Program-made: the position numbers and the translations under genes
Part shown: piece by piece, positions 9,268-17,577 of the stretch
Layout of the letters: every line of letters begins with the position of its first letter
How positions within the stretch are numbered: position 1 is the stretch's first letter
Notes under the pieces: model-generated
Database searches by the model: none
What the model saw: only the letters and a program-made list of their open reading frames with translations
Told to the model about the DNA's origin: nothing
Assembly: GCF_965232525.1 (NCBI RefSeq)
Contig: NZ_OZ246980.1
Span: 4,030,001 to 4,094,000, forward strand
Direction of reading: 5' to 3'
Source of the DNA: Bauldia sp965232525
Lineage (GTDB): Bacteria; Pseudomonadota; Alphaproteobacteria; Rhizobiales; Kaistiaceae
DNA: 64,000 nt

Positions 9268-10229
9268 AGATTGGTCTGTTCGATCCGATACTCTGGCGCC
9301 TCGATTTCGAGGCGATGCTCGACAAGGTCCGCGACCTCGGCCTCGACGCGGTCGAGATCTCGACCGGCGGCTATGTCGGATCGAGCCATTGCGACGTGAA
9401 GGCGCTGATCGGCGACGCCAACGCCCGGAGCGCTTGGAAAGGCGCGATCGACGAGCGCGGCCTCACCATCTCGGCGCTCTCCTGCCACGGCAATCCGCTC
9501 CATCCCGATCCGGCGGTCGCCGACGACCACCACGGCGCCTGGCGCGATACGGTCGTGTTAGCCGAGTTGCTCGGCGTCGATACCGTAGTCACCTTCTCCG
9601 GCTGCCCCGGCGGCGGTCCGGACGACAAGACCCCGGCCTGGCACGTCTGCGCCTGGCCGACCGACCATGCCAAGTCGCTCGAGTGGCAATGGGCAGAGCG
9701 GGTCATCCCCTATTGGCGCGAGCAGGCCGAATACGCCGACTCTCACGGCGTCAAGGTCGCCATCGAGATGCATCCGGGGTTCGTCGTCTACCACCCGGAG
9801 AACGCGCTGCTCCTGCGCAACGAGACTCGCGCCAATGTCGGCGTCAACTTCGATCCGAGCCACCTGTTCTGGCAGAGGGTCGACATTGCCCGGGCGATCC
9901 GCCGGCTCGGCGACAGCATCTATCACTTCCACGCCAAGGACACCCGGATCGACCCGATCGTCGCCGACGTCAAGGGTGTGCTCGATACCACCCCGTACAA
10001 CGAGGTCGCCGACCGCTCGTGGGTGTTCCGCTCGGTCGGCTACGGACACGACGTGTCCGAATGGAAGACAATCGTCAGCGCGCTCCGTACTGTCGGCTAT
10101 GATGGCGTGCTGTCGATCGAGCACGAGGACGCCCTCGCCTCCCCCGACGAGGGGCTGGCCAAAGCGGTATCGGCGCTGCGCGAAGCGGTGCTGACCGAGC
10201 CGGCGGGCAAGGCCTTCTGGGCGGAGTGA
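9264..10229 (+). CDS. Sugar phosphate isomerase/epimerase, AP-endonuclease-2 TIM barrel
   Basis: This encodes a 321-residue protein of the xylose-isomerase-like TIM-barrel family (IolE, IolI and 3-keto-sugar enzymes). Probable metal ligands are visible in order: E in VAIEMHPGF, D and H in NFDPSHLFWQ, H in YHFHAKDT and E in LSIEHED. The GTG start overlaps the dehydrogenase stop. In Gfo/Idh-coupled pathways these enzymes isomerise, epimerise or dehydrate the keto-sugar produced by the dehydrogenase. It appears to be the last gene of the operon. Confidence 0.85.
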   Translation: MKIGLFDPILWRLDFEAMLDKVRDLGLDAVEISTGGYVGSSHCDVKALIGDANARSAWKGAIDERGLTISALSCHGNPLHPDPAVADDHHGAWRDTVVLAELLGVDTVVTFSGCPGGGPDDKTPAWHVCAWPTDHAKSLEWQWAERVIPYWREQAEYADSHGVKVAIEMHPGFVVYHPENALLLRNETRANVGVNFDPSHLFWQRVDIARAIRRLGDSIYHFHAKDTRIDPIVADVKGVLDTTPYNEVADRSWVFRSVGYGHDVSEWKTIVSALRTVGYDGVLSIEHEDALASPDEGLAKAVSALREAVLTEPAGKAFWAE

Positions 10230-10346
10230 TCCGCCGCGCTGTCCGAACTGGCTGGGGCGACAGAATTCGGATTTCAGATCAGGCTGGTCAGAGACCTGAT
10301 CCGTTGATACGCCTGCGGTGCTGTCAACACAGGTTTGGAGACGGTT

Positions 10347-12431
10347 TTGCTGAAAATCGGGTTTTCACTGATGCTGTTGCTCGCATCAGCTTCCTTATTC
10401 GTCAAAACGGAGGCTGAAGCGTCAGGTCAGGAGAGCGTCGCGGCTCCTGACGTCAAAGAGGTAATCGATGTTCCCCAGGTCAGCGCGCCGCGCATCTCCC
10501 CCGACGGTTCTTCCGTGTTGTACACAACAACACGGCCTGACTGGGATCAGAACGTCTACGACAGTGAAGTTTACGTTTCCGTAGGTGGAGAAGCCGTCAA
10601 GCAGGTTACCGACAACTCGGGGGCCTCCACGTCGAACGCGCAGTGGGCCGCTGACAGCAACGCATTTTTCTATATCGCTGACCAGGGGCAAGGCCCTCAG
10701 ATTTACAGACATACGCTGTCGGATGGCTCGGCCGTCTCTCTGACGGCGATTCCCGGCGGTCTGCTGGACTATGCCGTTTCGCCAAATGGAGAGCAGTTGG
10801 CATTGCTTCTCGGCGAAGCGCCTGACGCGAAATTTCTTGCAAGGCCCGAGGAGATGGGCAGCTTTACCATCGTCGGCGAAAACAAACCGTCAGCCCATTT
10901 GTGGATTTTGGACATCCCTGCCGCAATTGAAAAAGGCGGCGCCGGCCCTGGCGATACGGATGTGATGCGCCGTCTGACCGGCGGTTCAGACTTCTCGGTA
11001 ACCTTGTTCTCCGAGGCGGGCATACGCCCGAGTTTCTCCTTTTCGCCGGATGGCCGAGAGATTGTTTTCAGCCATGCCGATAGCGCGCTCATCCTGGATT
11101 CCATTCGCTCGGATATTTCCATCGTCGATACTTCGACAGGTGATATCCGCCACATCGTCGAGAGCGAACACTGGGACGAAACGCCGGTCTTCTCGCCAGA
11201 TGGAAAGGATATTCTGTTTGGAAGAACAGTTATTGCGGACTGGCTTGGCGACAAGAGGCTTATGATCGTCCCGTGGGATGGCGGTGAGGCGGAACGCCTT
11301 GATATCGACCGTGGACAAAATGTGAGGGATACACAGCCTCTGCTGATTGACTGGGGGCTGCAAGGCATCGACGTGTTCTTTATCGACGGGGTCGACCGTC
11401 AGGTTCACAGAATAGACCCTCAAACGGGTGTTGCCGCTCGCATCACGTCCGCACCTGGACATGTCCTAGAGTTCGATGCTTCGAATGACGGCAACTTCGT
11501 TACATATCTTGGTGTTGATGCGAAAACGGCACCTGAAATATACAGGCTCGATCTAGAAGACGCCGAAAGTCCTGAACGTCTCTCTGATACAACGAATGCC
11601 CTTAAGGGATGGCCCAGCCATAATATAGAGGTTGTTCGCTGGACGGCGGACGATGGGGTTCAGGTCGAGGGTGTTTTGTATGAGCCTGAGGGCATATCTG
11701 CTGCCGACACTGCACCGTTGATTATTGTGCTGCACGGGGGGCCGCGAGATGTGGAATACCCTCGGCGTGTCCACGATCAGCTGTATCCCATTGAGCAATG
11801 GCTGGCGAAAGGCGCCCGCGTCCTTTTCCCCAACTACCGTGGATCGACGGGCTACGGTTCTGCGTTCCGCAAGCTGCTTGTCAAGAATACGGGCAGAGCG
11901 GAAATGCTCGATATCGAAGCGGCTGTTGAGCATTTTCTCTCAGAGGGGCTTGCGGACAAAGACGCCATCGGGGTGGTCGGGCATAGCTGGGGTGGCTACC
12001 TGTCAGCGTTCGCAGTCACGTCCACGGACCTTTTCCGCGTGGCCTCGGTAGGCTCGGGCATCACCGACAATCGTGTGAACTATGTGCTTTCGATCGCGGG
12101 CGTCGCGGAAGAGGGATATTTGGAGTCCTCCCCCTGGGAAAACGCCGAACTCTGGTCTGCGACCTCACCCATTTCTTATGTCACAGGAGAGGAAGCGCCG
12201 ACGTTGATTCAGCATGGCGCCGATGATGTCGTCGTCCCTGCTGCAAACGCTCATCTCCTCTACACCGCTTTGTCGGATATGGGTGCGCCGGCGCAGTTGG
12301 TGCTGTTTGATGATACCGGTCATTTCGTGACGCGGCCAAAAGAGCTGCGGGCCTGGATGCTGCAAAATCTGGACTGGTTTTCCCGCCATCTCTGGCGCGA
12401 GGAACCTGCTGGCGCTGGTGCTGACAACTAG
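10347..12431 (+). CDS. S9-family prolyl oligopeptidase-like serine peptidase, exported
   Basis: This encodes about 694 residues. The N-terminus (LLLASASLFVKTEAEASG) looks like a signal peptide. A seven-bladed propeller domain of TolB/WD40-like repeats (FSPDGREIVFS, FSPDGKDILFG) spans roughly residues 30-420, and the C-terminal alpha/beta hydrolase carries GHSWGGY with S547, D627 in HGADDVVVP and H659 in DDTGHF. No ATG precedes the hydrophobic stretch. TTG at 10347 has GGAG six bases upstream; TTG 10335 and ATG 10371 are alternatives. The gene is visibly less GC-rich than its neighbours and stands alone, suggesting transfer. It probably trims peptides in the periplasm. Confidence 0.87.
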   Translation: MLKIGFSLMLLLASASLFVKTEAEASGQESVAAPDVKEVIDVPQVSAPRISPDGSSVLYTTTRPDWDQNVYDSEVYVSVGGEAVKQVTDNSGASTSNAQWAADSNAFFYIADQGQGPQIYRHTLSDGSAVSLTAIPGGLLDYAVSPNGEQLALLLGEAPDAKFLARPEEMGSFTIVGENKPSAHLWILDIPAAIEKGGAGPGDTDVMRRLTGGSDFSVTLFSEAGIRPSFSFSPDGREIVFSHADSALILDSIRSDISIVDTSTGDIRHIVESEHWDETPVFSPDGKDILFGRTVIADWLGDKRLMIVPWDGGEAERLDIDRGQNVRDTQPLLIDWGLQGIDVFFIDGVDRQVHRIDPQTGVAARITSAPGHVLEFDASNDGNFVTYLGVDAKTAPEIYRLDLEDAESPERLSDTTNALKGWPSHNIEVVRWTADDGVQVEGVLYEPEGISAADTAPLIIVLHGGPRDVEYPRRVHDQLYPIEQWLAKGARVLFPNYRGSTGYGSAFRKLLVKNTGRAEMLDIEAAVEHFLSEGLADKDAIGVVGHSWGGYLSAFAVTSTDLFRVASVGSGITDNRVNYVLSIAGVAEEGYLESSPWENAELWSATSPISYVTGEEAPTLIQHGADDVVVPAANAHLLYTALSDMGAPAQLVLFDDTGHFVTRPKELRAWMLQNLDWFSRHLWREEPAGAGADN

Positions 12432-12453
12432 GCGCGAATTTATTCAACCGATC

Positions 12454-12528
12454 TGGCTGGGGCGGCAGGATTCGAACCTGCGCATGACGGGATCAAAACC
12501 CGTTGCCTTACCACTTGGCTACGCCCCA
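12454..12528 (-). tRNA. tRNA-Gln (anticodon TTG)
   Basis: Read on the minus strand, a complete cloverleaf is present. Acceptor TGGGGCG pairs with CGCCCCA, the D arm is GCC..GGC, the anticodon stem ACGGG/CCCGT encloses TTTTGAT with anticodon TTG, and the T arm is GCAGG-TTCGAAT-CCTGC. The discriminator G and CCA are encoded in the DNA. It reads CAA codons. Confidence 0.95.
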
Positions 12529-12840
12529 CCCGTGCCGGTGTTCGGGCGACTCCGGCCGGCGCCCGTATATCGTTATGTCGAGCGCGGTGCAATCAGGTGC
12601 CCTGGAAGCGCGCGGCTAGCCCCGACGCGAGTCGGCCGGACGGTAGCGGTTCAGTTCGTCGATGGCCGTTCTTCGGCCTCCGCCGGATGCCGTATACCAA
12701 GGCAAAACCCCGCGCCGATGGCCTGCAGGCAAAAACGTGAGAGGTAGGGATCGCTGCGAAGCTGGCGAGTCCGCACAAGAAATTCGAAATGACCGACGTC
12801 CGTCCGCTGGCTGAATCTGGTGGTCTGAGCAGGCTGAAGC
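12529..12840. other. Intergenic stretch, no gene seen
   Basis: About 310 bases lie between the tRNA-Gln 5' end and the 3' end of the Irr-like gene. No convincing reading frame, tRNA or strong hairpin was recognised. It must hold the tRNA promoter (high coordinates, minus strand). Confidence 0.5.
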
Positions 12841-13287
12841 CTAGTCGCGAATTCGTCTCAGCCGTACGACCACATCGACGCCAGTCACCTCATATCCCGG
12901 CGGCGGCTCTGGCTCTGAGTTGACACCGAGATCATCCGCTGGGATGTCGATTATCTCAAAGCTCTCTTCTATGAAGAAATGATGATGATTGCTGGTATTG
13001 GTGTCATAGTACTTCCTCGAACCATCTGTCAAAATTTCTCGAAGAATTCCCGCTTCAGTGAAGCTGTTCAGATTGTTGTATATAGTTGCCAGCGAAACAG
13101 AGAGTCCGCGATTTTTGATTTCAAATAAAATCTCTTCGGCCGATAGGTGCCGATCACCTGTTGAAAACAGGATGTCAGCAATATACACCCGTTGATGCGT
13201 AGGGCGCAGGCCAGCCTCCTGAAGCAGCTTCTTTGCGGAAAAAGCCGGCTCCGCCAGTGTTTGCCCGCCAAGTTCGGCGCGATTCAT
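12841..13287 (-). CDS. Fur-family regulator, Irr-like
   Basis: This encodes a 148-residue winged-helix repressor of the Fur superfamily. The start at 13287 (MNRAELGG) has GGAG upstream; an upstream in-frame ATG adds 26 unlikely residues. The DNA-binding part includes RPTHQRVYIADIL and SLATIYNNLNSF. A triple histidine, HHHFFIEE, begins the dimerisation domain, as in rhizobial Irr proteins. There is no cysteine at all, so the CxxC zinc sites of Fur, PerR and Zur are missing, which also points to Irr. Irr responds to heme and iron status. The N-terminal heme-binding Cys-Pro motif of Bradyrhizobium Irr is absent. Its neighbours are iron, heme and Fe-S genes. Confidence 0.82.
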   Translation of the reverse strand: MNRAELGGQTLAEPAFSAKKLLQEAGLRPTHQRVYIADILFSTGDRHLSAEEILFEIKNRGLSVSLATIYNNLNSFTEAGILREILTDGSRKYYDTNTSNHHHFFIEESFEIIDIPADDLGVNSEPEPPPGYEVTGVDVVVRLRRIRD

Positions 13288-13419
13288 GCTGCATCTCCAG
13301 ATTGCGAACCAACGACGCGATATAAGACTACTTGACGCGAGGGGTCCCATTGTCAGTAGGATCACTTACATTGCATATCGTTCCATAGCAATGGTCTTTA
13401 CATGAACTGAATCAATATT

Positions 13420-13443
13420 GGAGTTATTATAAATATAAACTCC
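13420..13443. promoter_or_regulatory. AT-rich inverted repeat before the DUF454 gene
   Basis: GGAGTT at 13420-13425 and AACTCC at 13438-13443 are perfect inverted arms around a 12-base A/T spacer (ATTATAAATATA). It lies immediately before the ATG at 13446 in the divergent region with the Irr-like gene. It could be an operator or, if the true start is the ATG at 13485, a leader element. Confidence 0.35.
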
Positions 13444-13445
13444 GA

Positions 13446-13859
13446 ATGGACTTTGTGCTTGATCCTCATGCAAACGGCCCGCCGATGTTGAGCCCGCGAC
13501 GCGCCGTTTGGTTCGCAATTGGCACCATGGCGTTAGCCGTCGGCGGGATCGGTGTGGTCGTCCCTGTCTTGCCGACGACGCCCTTCGTGATCCTCGCCGC
13601 GTTCGCCTTCGCCAGGAGCGCGCCGTCTTTCGCACGGCGCCTCGAGGCCAGCCGGACCTTTGGGCCGATGATCGTCGACTGGCGCGCACACGGTGCCATC
13701 GCCCCTCGCTTCAAGGGGCTCGCCATCGCGATGATGGTCGGCGCGTTCTCGATCAGCGTCGCGCTGTCCGTCTCTACGCTGATCCTTGTGATTCAGGCGA
13801 TCTGCATGGCGATCGCCGCCGCCTTCATCCTGAGCCGGCCGTCGGGGCCAGCGCAGTAA
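13446..13859 (+). CDS. DUF454 (YbaN-like) inner-membrane protein
   Basis: This encodes a small membrane protein of 137 residues (125 if it begins at the ATG at 13485). The hallmark of the family is visible: GGIGVVVPVLPTTPFVILAA, followed by FARSAPSF and a cluster of basic residues, then two further hydrophobic segments. Members have two to four helices and no known reaction. It is divergent from the Irr-like regulator. DUF454 genes commonly neighbour irr in alphaproteobacteria, which supports the regulator assignment and a link to iron or heme. Confidence 0.8.
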   Translation: MDFVLDPHANGPPMLSPRRAVWFAIGTMALAVGGIGVVVPVLPTTPFVILAAFAFARSAPSFARRLEASRTFGPMIVDWRAHGAIAPRFKGLAIAMMVGAFSISVALSVSTLILVIQAICMAIAAAFILSRPSGPAQ

Positions 13860-14095
13860 CGAACCCCTATTCGGCTGGAGCCATCAGCCCTCTTGACACC
13901 CACCGGGAAAACAGGAGGCCGATCTGCGTAGACCCCTGCTCGTCCTGACCGCTCCCGCCGGCGTTGACCATTGGCTGGCCGCGCGCGACCGCGATATCCG
14001 GCTGAAGGTGATCGTCCTCGATGACGAGGCGCCCGTTCCGGCCTCGCCGAACGGATGCAGTAGCCGGTAACCTCTCCCCCACTCCGGAGCACAAC

Positions 14096-14128
14096 AACGG
14101 CGGCCTTCTTTGTTGAAGGACCGCCGTT
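14096..14128 (-). terminator. Hairpin downstream of the suf operon
   Basis: AACGGCGGCCTTC and GAAGG-A-CCGCCGTT form a 13-bp stem with one bulged base and a six-base loop, starting 28 bases beyond the SufB/D-like stop on the minus strand. The following minus-strand bases are only moderately T-rich (GTTGTTGT), so termination efficiency is uncertain. Confidence 0.55.
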
Positions 14129-14155
14129 TGATCTGTGACGTGCCGGCTCGGTGCC

Positions 14156-15271
14156 CTACATGGCGCCGGACTTGGCCTTGGCGATCATCTCTTCCACCGA
14201 GGCACGGATCACCGCCGGCAGGTTCTGCTCGTTGAGGTGCAGGAAGCCCTGGATGATGAGGTCGCGCGCTGCGTCGTCGGTCATGCCGGTCGCCATCAGA
14301 TAGGCCATCTTGTCGGCGCCGATCATGCCGACCGAAGCCTCATGGGAAAGCTGCGCCTCGGCCGCGTTGGCCTTCAATGCCGGAATCGACAGCACCTCGC
14401 CGTCGTCCGACAGCTTCAGCCCGTCGCAGCCGAGAAAGCCGCTGACACCGGCGCTGTCGCCGACCAGCATCGCCTTGTTGATGATCGTGCCGCCGGCGGT
14501 CACCATCCGCGCCAGGCTTTCGGCGTGGGCGCCGCTTGCCTTGAGATGAATCTCGGAATCGACGACGCGCTCGGTGCCCTCGGGCGCGAACATAATCGCC
14601 TGTTCATTGTAGCGCGCGTCTTCCCCGATATACGTCTTGGACTGACCGGCGTGATGGCGAATGGGTGTCATCTGGACCTGCTTGCCCGACACATGCGCGC
14701 CCTTGTCGATCTGGGTCCGGCCGTAGCTGTGAACCTCCATGCCGGTCCCCCAATGCTCGATCGACAGCGACCGGCACACCGCGCCGGCCCGCACATAAGT
14801 CTCGTCGATCGAGATGTGATGGCCGGCATGAACATTGGGAGGAACCGCGGCGCCGGAGATCATCTCGACCTCTGCGCCCGCGTCGATGACGGTCAGATCG
14901 TGGGTGTATTGGCGACCCTGCGGAGTCTCCAGCAACGAAAACGACTGGACGGGAAGCTTGACCTTGGCGCCTTCGCGAACGTGGATGAAATGACCGACCG
15001 GATCGTGCATCTGCTCAGCGACCTGACGCACGTGATCGTTCTCCTGCGGGTCGATCAGTCCGAACATCAGATCCTGAACCCAGTCGTGTTTGTTCAGGGC
15101 GTCCTTGAGCGAGAGGACCTCGACACCATCGTCGGAGACGGCGGTATGGCGAACCTCCTGATTGACGAGTACGTAGGTTCCCGAGCGGTGAGCGTCGGGC
15201 TCGTAGCCGACCTCCGTCAGGAGCTTGCGCTCCTCCTCGCTCAAGCCGCCGGTAACCGTAGCGGTGTCCAT
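14156..15271 (-). CDS. SufB/SufD-family Fe-S cluster assembly scaffold protein
   Basis: This encodes a 371-residue member of the SufBD beta-helix family, which builds or transfers Fe-S clusters in complex with the ATPase SufC. The family core is clear: GGTIINKAMLVGDSAGVSGF, then CDGLKL and the C-terminal LSHEASVGMIGADKMAYL carrying the conserved His-Glu, and finally ARDLIIQGFLHLNEQNL. The start at 15271 (MDTATVTGG) follows the sufC stop by about 30 bases. Only one SufBD paralogue is present here, and SufS, SufE/SufU, SufA and IscR are absent. It may be a homo-oligomeric scaffold rather than a SufB-SufD pair. Confidence 0.85.
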   Translation of the reverse strand: MDTATVTGGLSEEERKLLTEVGYEPDAHRSGTYVLVNQEVRHTAVSDDGVEVLSLKDALNKHDWVQDLMFGLIDPQENDHVRQVAEQMHDPVGHFIHVREGAKVKLPVQSFSLLETPQGRQYTHDLTVIDAGAEVEMISGAAVPPNVHAGHHISIDETYVRAGAVCRSLSIEHWGTGMEVHSYGRTQIDKGAHVSGKQVQMTPIRHHAGQSKTYIGEDARYNEQAIMFAPEGTERVVDSEIHLKASGAHAESLARMVTAGGTIINKAMLVGDSAGVSGFLGCDGLKLSDDGEVLSIPALKANAAEAQLSHEASVGMIGADKMAYLMATGMTDDAARDLIIQGFLHLNEQNLPAVIRASVEEMIAKAKSGAM

Positions 15272-15302
15272 GATCGTCTCCTTCTGCGTTGCGCGGGGCC
15301 CG

Positions 15303-16025
15303 CTATGCCGCCGGCGCCGTGTAACCGTCGTGCTGAATGTGCTTGAACAAATCGCGAGCCGGCCCGGAATAGACAAGGTGCCCGTCGACCATCAGATGAC
15401 CCATGTCAGCTTTGATATAATCAAGAATGAAACCCGTGTGGGTGATGACCAGGCCCGATCGGGCCTCACCCGACGCGGACGGTGTTCGAACCAGTTGATC
15501 AACGGCTTTTCCCACCGCGGCGACATGCTCTAGATCAACGCCGCTCTCGGGCTCGTCGAACAGCAGGCATTGGGGCTCCTGCAGCGCCAGCTTCAGGACC
15601 TCCCAGCGCTTGGTCTCGCCGCCGGAGAAACCGGCATTGAGGGATCTGTCGCGAAAGCCGTCGAAATCGAGGGACGGCGCGGCCGCGTCATATGTCTTCT
15701 GCGCATCGAGCGCGGTCACGAAGTCTTCGACCGTGACATCGTCGAGCGCCGGCGGACGCTGGAACGCCATGCCCAGGCCGAGCCTGGCCCGGGCGTCGAT
15801 CGGCAGGTCGTTGATCCTCTCACCGCGGTACACAATGTCGCCGCCGACCGCATGAAACGGCGGCAGGCCCATGATACCGGCGAGCAGCGACGATTTACCG
15901 GAGCCATTCGGGCCAAGAAGCACGTGAAGCGTGCCGGGTTCGATGGTCAGATCGACCCCGCGAATGACAACCGCATCATCGGCGGCAATATCGAGGTGAC
16001 GGAGTTCCAGCCGGTTGTCGCCCAT
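15303..16025 (-). CDS. sufC: SufC-like Fe-S cluster assembly ATPase
   Basis: This encodes a 240-residue soluble ABC ATPase. Walker A is GPNGSGKSS near residue 37, the signature is NAGFSGGETKR, and Walker B is CLLFDEPESGVD, the SufC-specific extended form of D-E-x-x-S-G-x-D. The final part has the H-loop in VITHTGFILDY. SufC energises rearrangement of the SufBD scaffold; it is not a transporter. It is the first gene of a two-gene minus-strand unit with the SufB/D-like gene and faces an efeO-like gene across a shared AT-rich promoter region. Confidence 0.88.
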   Translation of the reverse strand: MGDNRLELRHLDIAADDAVVIRGVDLTIEPGTLHVLLGPNGSGKSSLLAGIMGLPPFHAVGGDIVYRGERINDLPIDARARLGLGMAFQRPPALDDVTVEDFVTALDAQKTYDAAAPSLDFDGFRDRSLNAGFSGGETKRWEVLKLALQEPQCLLFDEPESGVDLEHVAAVGKAVDQLVRTPSASGEARSGLVITHTGFILDYIKADMGHLMVDGHLVYSGPARDLFKHIQHDGYTAPAA

Positions 16026-16159
16026 ACAGATCCTGCTCCTTCGGTTGTAGCCCGCACCCTTTGTGCAACGGGCCGCTCTCCCTCACATGGCGACACCGGG
16101 ATTTGTTCTCAATATCGATGCTGAATTTTGTCGCGGAAGACAGGAACCACCTTATAGCT

Positions 16160-16192
16160 AGAATAATTCAAATTCTGACCAAGAATTATTCT
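16160..16192. promoter_or_regulatory. Paired GAA-N3-TTC boxes, candidate Irr/Fur operators
   Basis: GAATAATTC (16161-16169) and its exact reverse complement GAATTATTC (16183-16191) lie 22 bases centre to centre, two helical turns apart, and together form a 10-bp inverted repeat AGAATAATTC/GAATTATTCT. They sit in the AT-rich promoter region between sufC (minus) and the efeO-like gene (plus). The GAA-N3-TTC core resembles the iron control element bound by Irr in alphaproteobacteria. Binding is inferred. Confidence 0.5.
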
Positions 16193-16306
16193 TATTAAAT
16201 ACTAAAAAGCAACGACTTTGACTCATGTCATATACTGAAAAATACCAATCTATAATTAATAGGTACGCGATGGAGCGTCATTCATCGCTGTAGACTAGGA
16301 GAGTTC

Positions 16307-17194
16307 ATGACTATGAAGCGTATTTCGCGCAGACACTTTTTCCGCCAAGCGGTCGGAGCGGGTGTCCTGGGTGCGGCCGGAACGGCAGCGATTGCATCCA
16401 AGATCAGCATGCCATCGATCATCGGATCGGCGCAGGCGAGCGACGGCGCGCTCGATCAAGCCGCGCTCGAGGGAGTCGCCTACTTCCGGCAACGCAATGA
16501 TGCCCAGATTGCTCTTGTCGATCAGCTTCGCGCTGCGATCGCGACGCGTGACCTGGCGGCCGCGCAGCGGGCCTATGTCGACGCACGACCGCCTTACGAG
16601 GAGATCGAAACCCTGGCGGCGTCGTTCGAAGACAGCGACTCCGACATCGACGCCCGGCCCTACTCGTTCGATGGCGGGGAGACGAGCGACGACTTCCGCG
16701 GGTTCCACAAGGTCGAATATCTGCTCTTCCGGGACGACGATCTCGACCTCGCGGCGACCTATGCCGACACATTGGCTGAAAGCCATCTCAAACTGCACCG
16801 AGAACTCGACGAGCCTCAACGCTACAGCGCCCTTGGCAGCTTCGAAGGGATGATCGGCCTCGCCGAGGAGATCGGCAGCAAGAAGATCAGCAGCGAGGAA
16901 GAGACCTGGTCGGATCAGACCCTGCTGATCTTCAAATACAATATCATCGGCATCTACAGCCAGTACCAGCCCTTCTCGGAGGCGGTGGCGGCGGGGTCCG
17001 CTCAGACCGACGCCGCGGTCCGCGATGCCTATGAGGCGTTCCGGGCGGCGCTTGAGGGCTACGACACCGGTCCGGGCGAAGCAATGACGCCTTACAGCCG
17101 TGTCCGTGTCAGCGAGCGGAAGATCTTTTCCGACGCGACATATCGCTTCCGGGATGCGTTGATCGCAGCGGCGGCTCAACTCAATCTCATCTAG
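16307..17194 (+). CDS. EfeO/EfeM-like imelysin (peptidase M75 family) iron-binding protein, Tat-exported
   Basis: This encodes 295 residues. The N-terminus has a twin-arginine signal (SRRHFFRQAVGAG) followed by a hydrophobic stretch. The mature part is the all-helical imelysin/M75 fold with GFHKVEYLLF; H134 and E137 form the HxxE metal-binding motif seen in EfeO and EfeM ferric-binding proteins. The cupredoxin domain of full EfeO is missing, as in EfeM. The ATG at 16307 is favoured because AGGAGAG precedes it at a normal distance. No efeU or efeB gene is adjacent. It is divergent from sufC, and both probably share iron control through the boxes at 16160-16192. Confidence 0.82.
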   Translation: MTMKRISRRHFFRQAVGAGVLGAAGTAAIASKISMPSIIGSAQASDGALDQAALEGVAYFRQRNDAQIALVDQLRAAIATRDLAAAQRAYVDARPPYEEIETLAASFEDSDSDIDARPYSFDGGETSDDFRGFHKVEYLLFRDDDLDLAATYADTLAESHLKLHRELDEPQRYSALGSFEGMIGLAEEIGSKKISSEEETWSDQTLLIFKYNIIGIYSQYQPFSEAVAAGSAQTDAAVRDAYEAFRAALEGYDTGPGEAMTPYSRVRVSERKIFSDATYRFRDALIAAAAQLNLI

Positions 17195-17577
17195 GATCCT
17201 CCTTCAGGATCGGCTGACGGGCCATTCGTGTCCCGTCGGCCCCATTGCCCGACCGTCCGGATCGTCGTCCGAAGCGCCCCAGCGGAGCCTGCCGATACGT
17301 GCGATCTTGGAGCGCGCGCCATTGTTCGTAGGGAACGCGCGGGACAATCCACAGGCTGTCTTCTAGACTTCCTGCAACGCTATAGCTCGATCGAACGGCG
17401 CTGTAGTTTGAATCGAGGCGCTATTTCGAAGATACGCATAGATAAATTCTTCACACGAATTGTAATAATTCGAAAATAGCTGGTTTTTATTGCCGTATCT
17501 TTTGAATTGGTATCTGATATGTCCGATTTCGCGGCTCCGATCGTGTGGGTCGCGGCTCCCGAAACCGAGGGTAAGTG
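17195..17577. other. Intergenic leader of the heme-monooxygenase operon
   Basis: A small hairpin (GATCCT-ccttc-AGGATC, 17195-17211) directly follows the efeO-like stop and may be a weak terminator. The 3' half is AT-rich and holds a nested inverted repeat (17420-17480). No reading frame is convincing here. The promoter of the 17578-21582 operon should lie in this stretch. Confidence 0.5.
17420..17480. promoter_or_regulatory. Nested inverted repeats upstream of the heme-monooxygenase operon
   Basis: Outer arms GCTATTTCGAA (17420-17430) and TTCGAAAATAGC (17469-17480) are complementary apart from one extra A. Inside them, CGAATT-gtaat-AATTCG (17456-17472) is a second palindrome. The element begins about 160 bases before the GTG at 17578. 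It could be an operator or an RNA structure. Confidence 0.4.
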
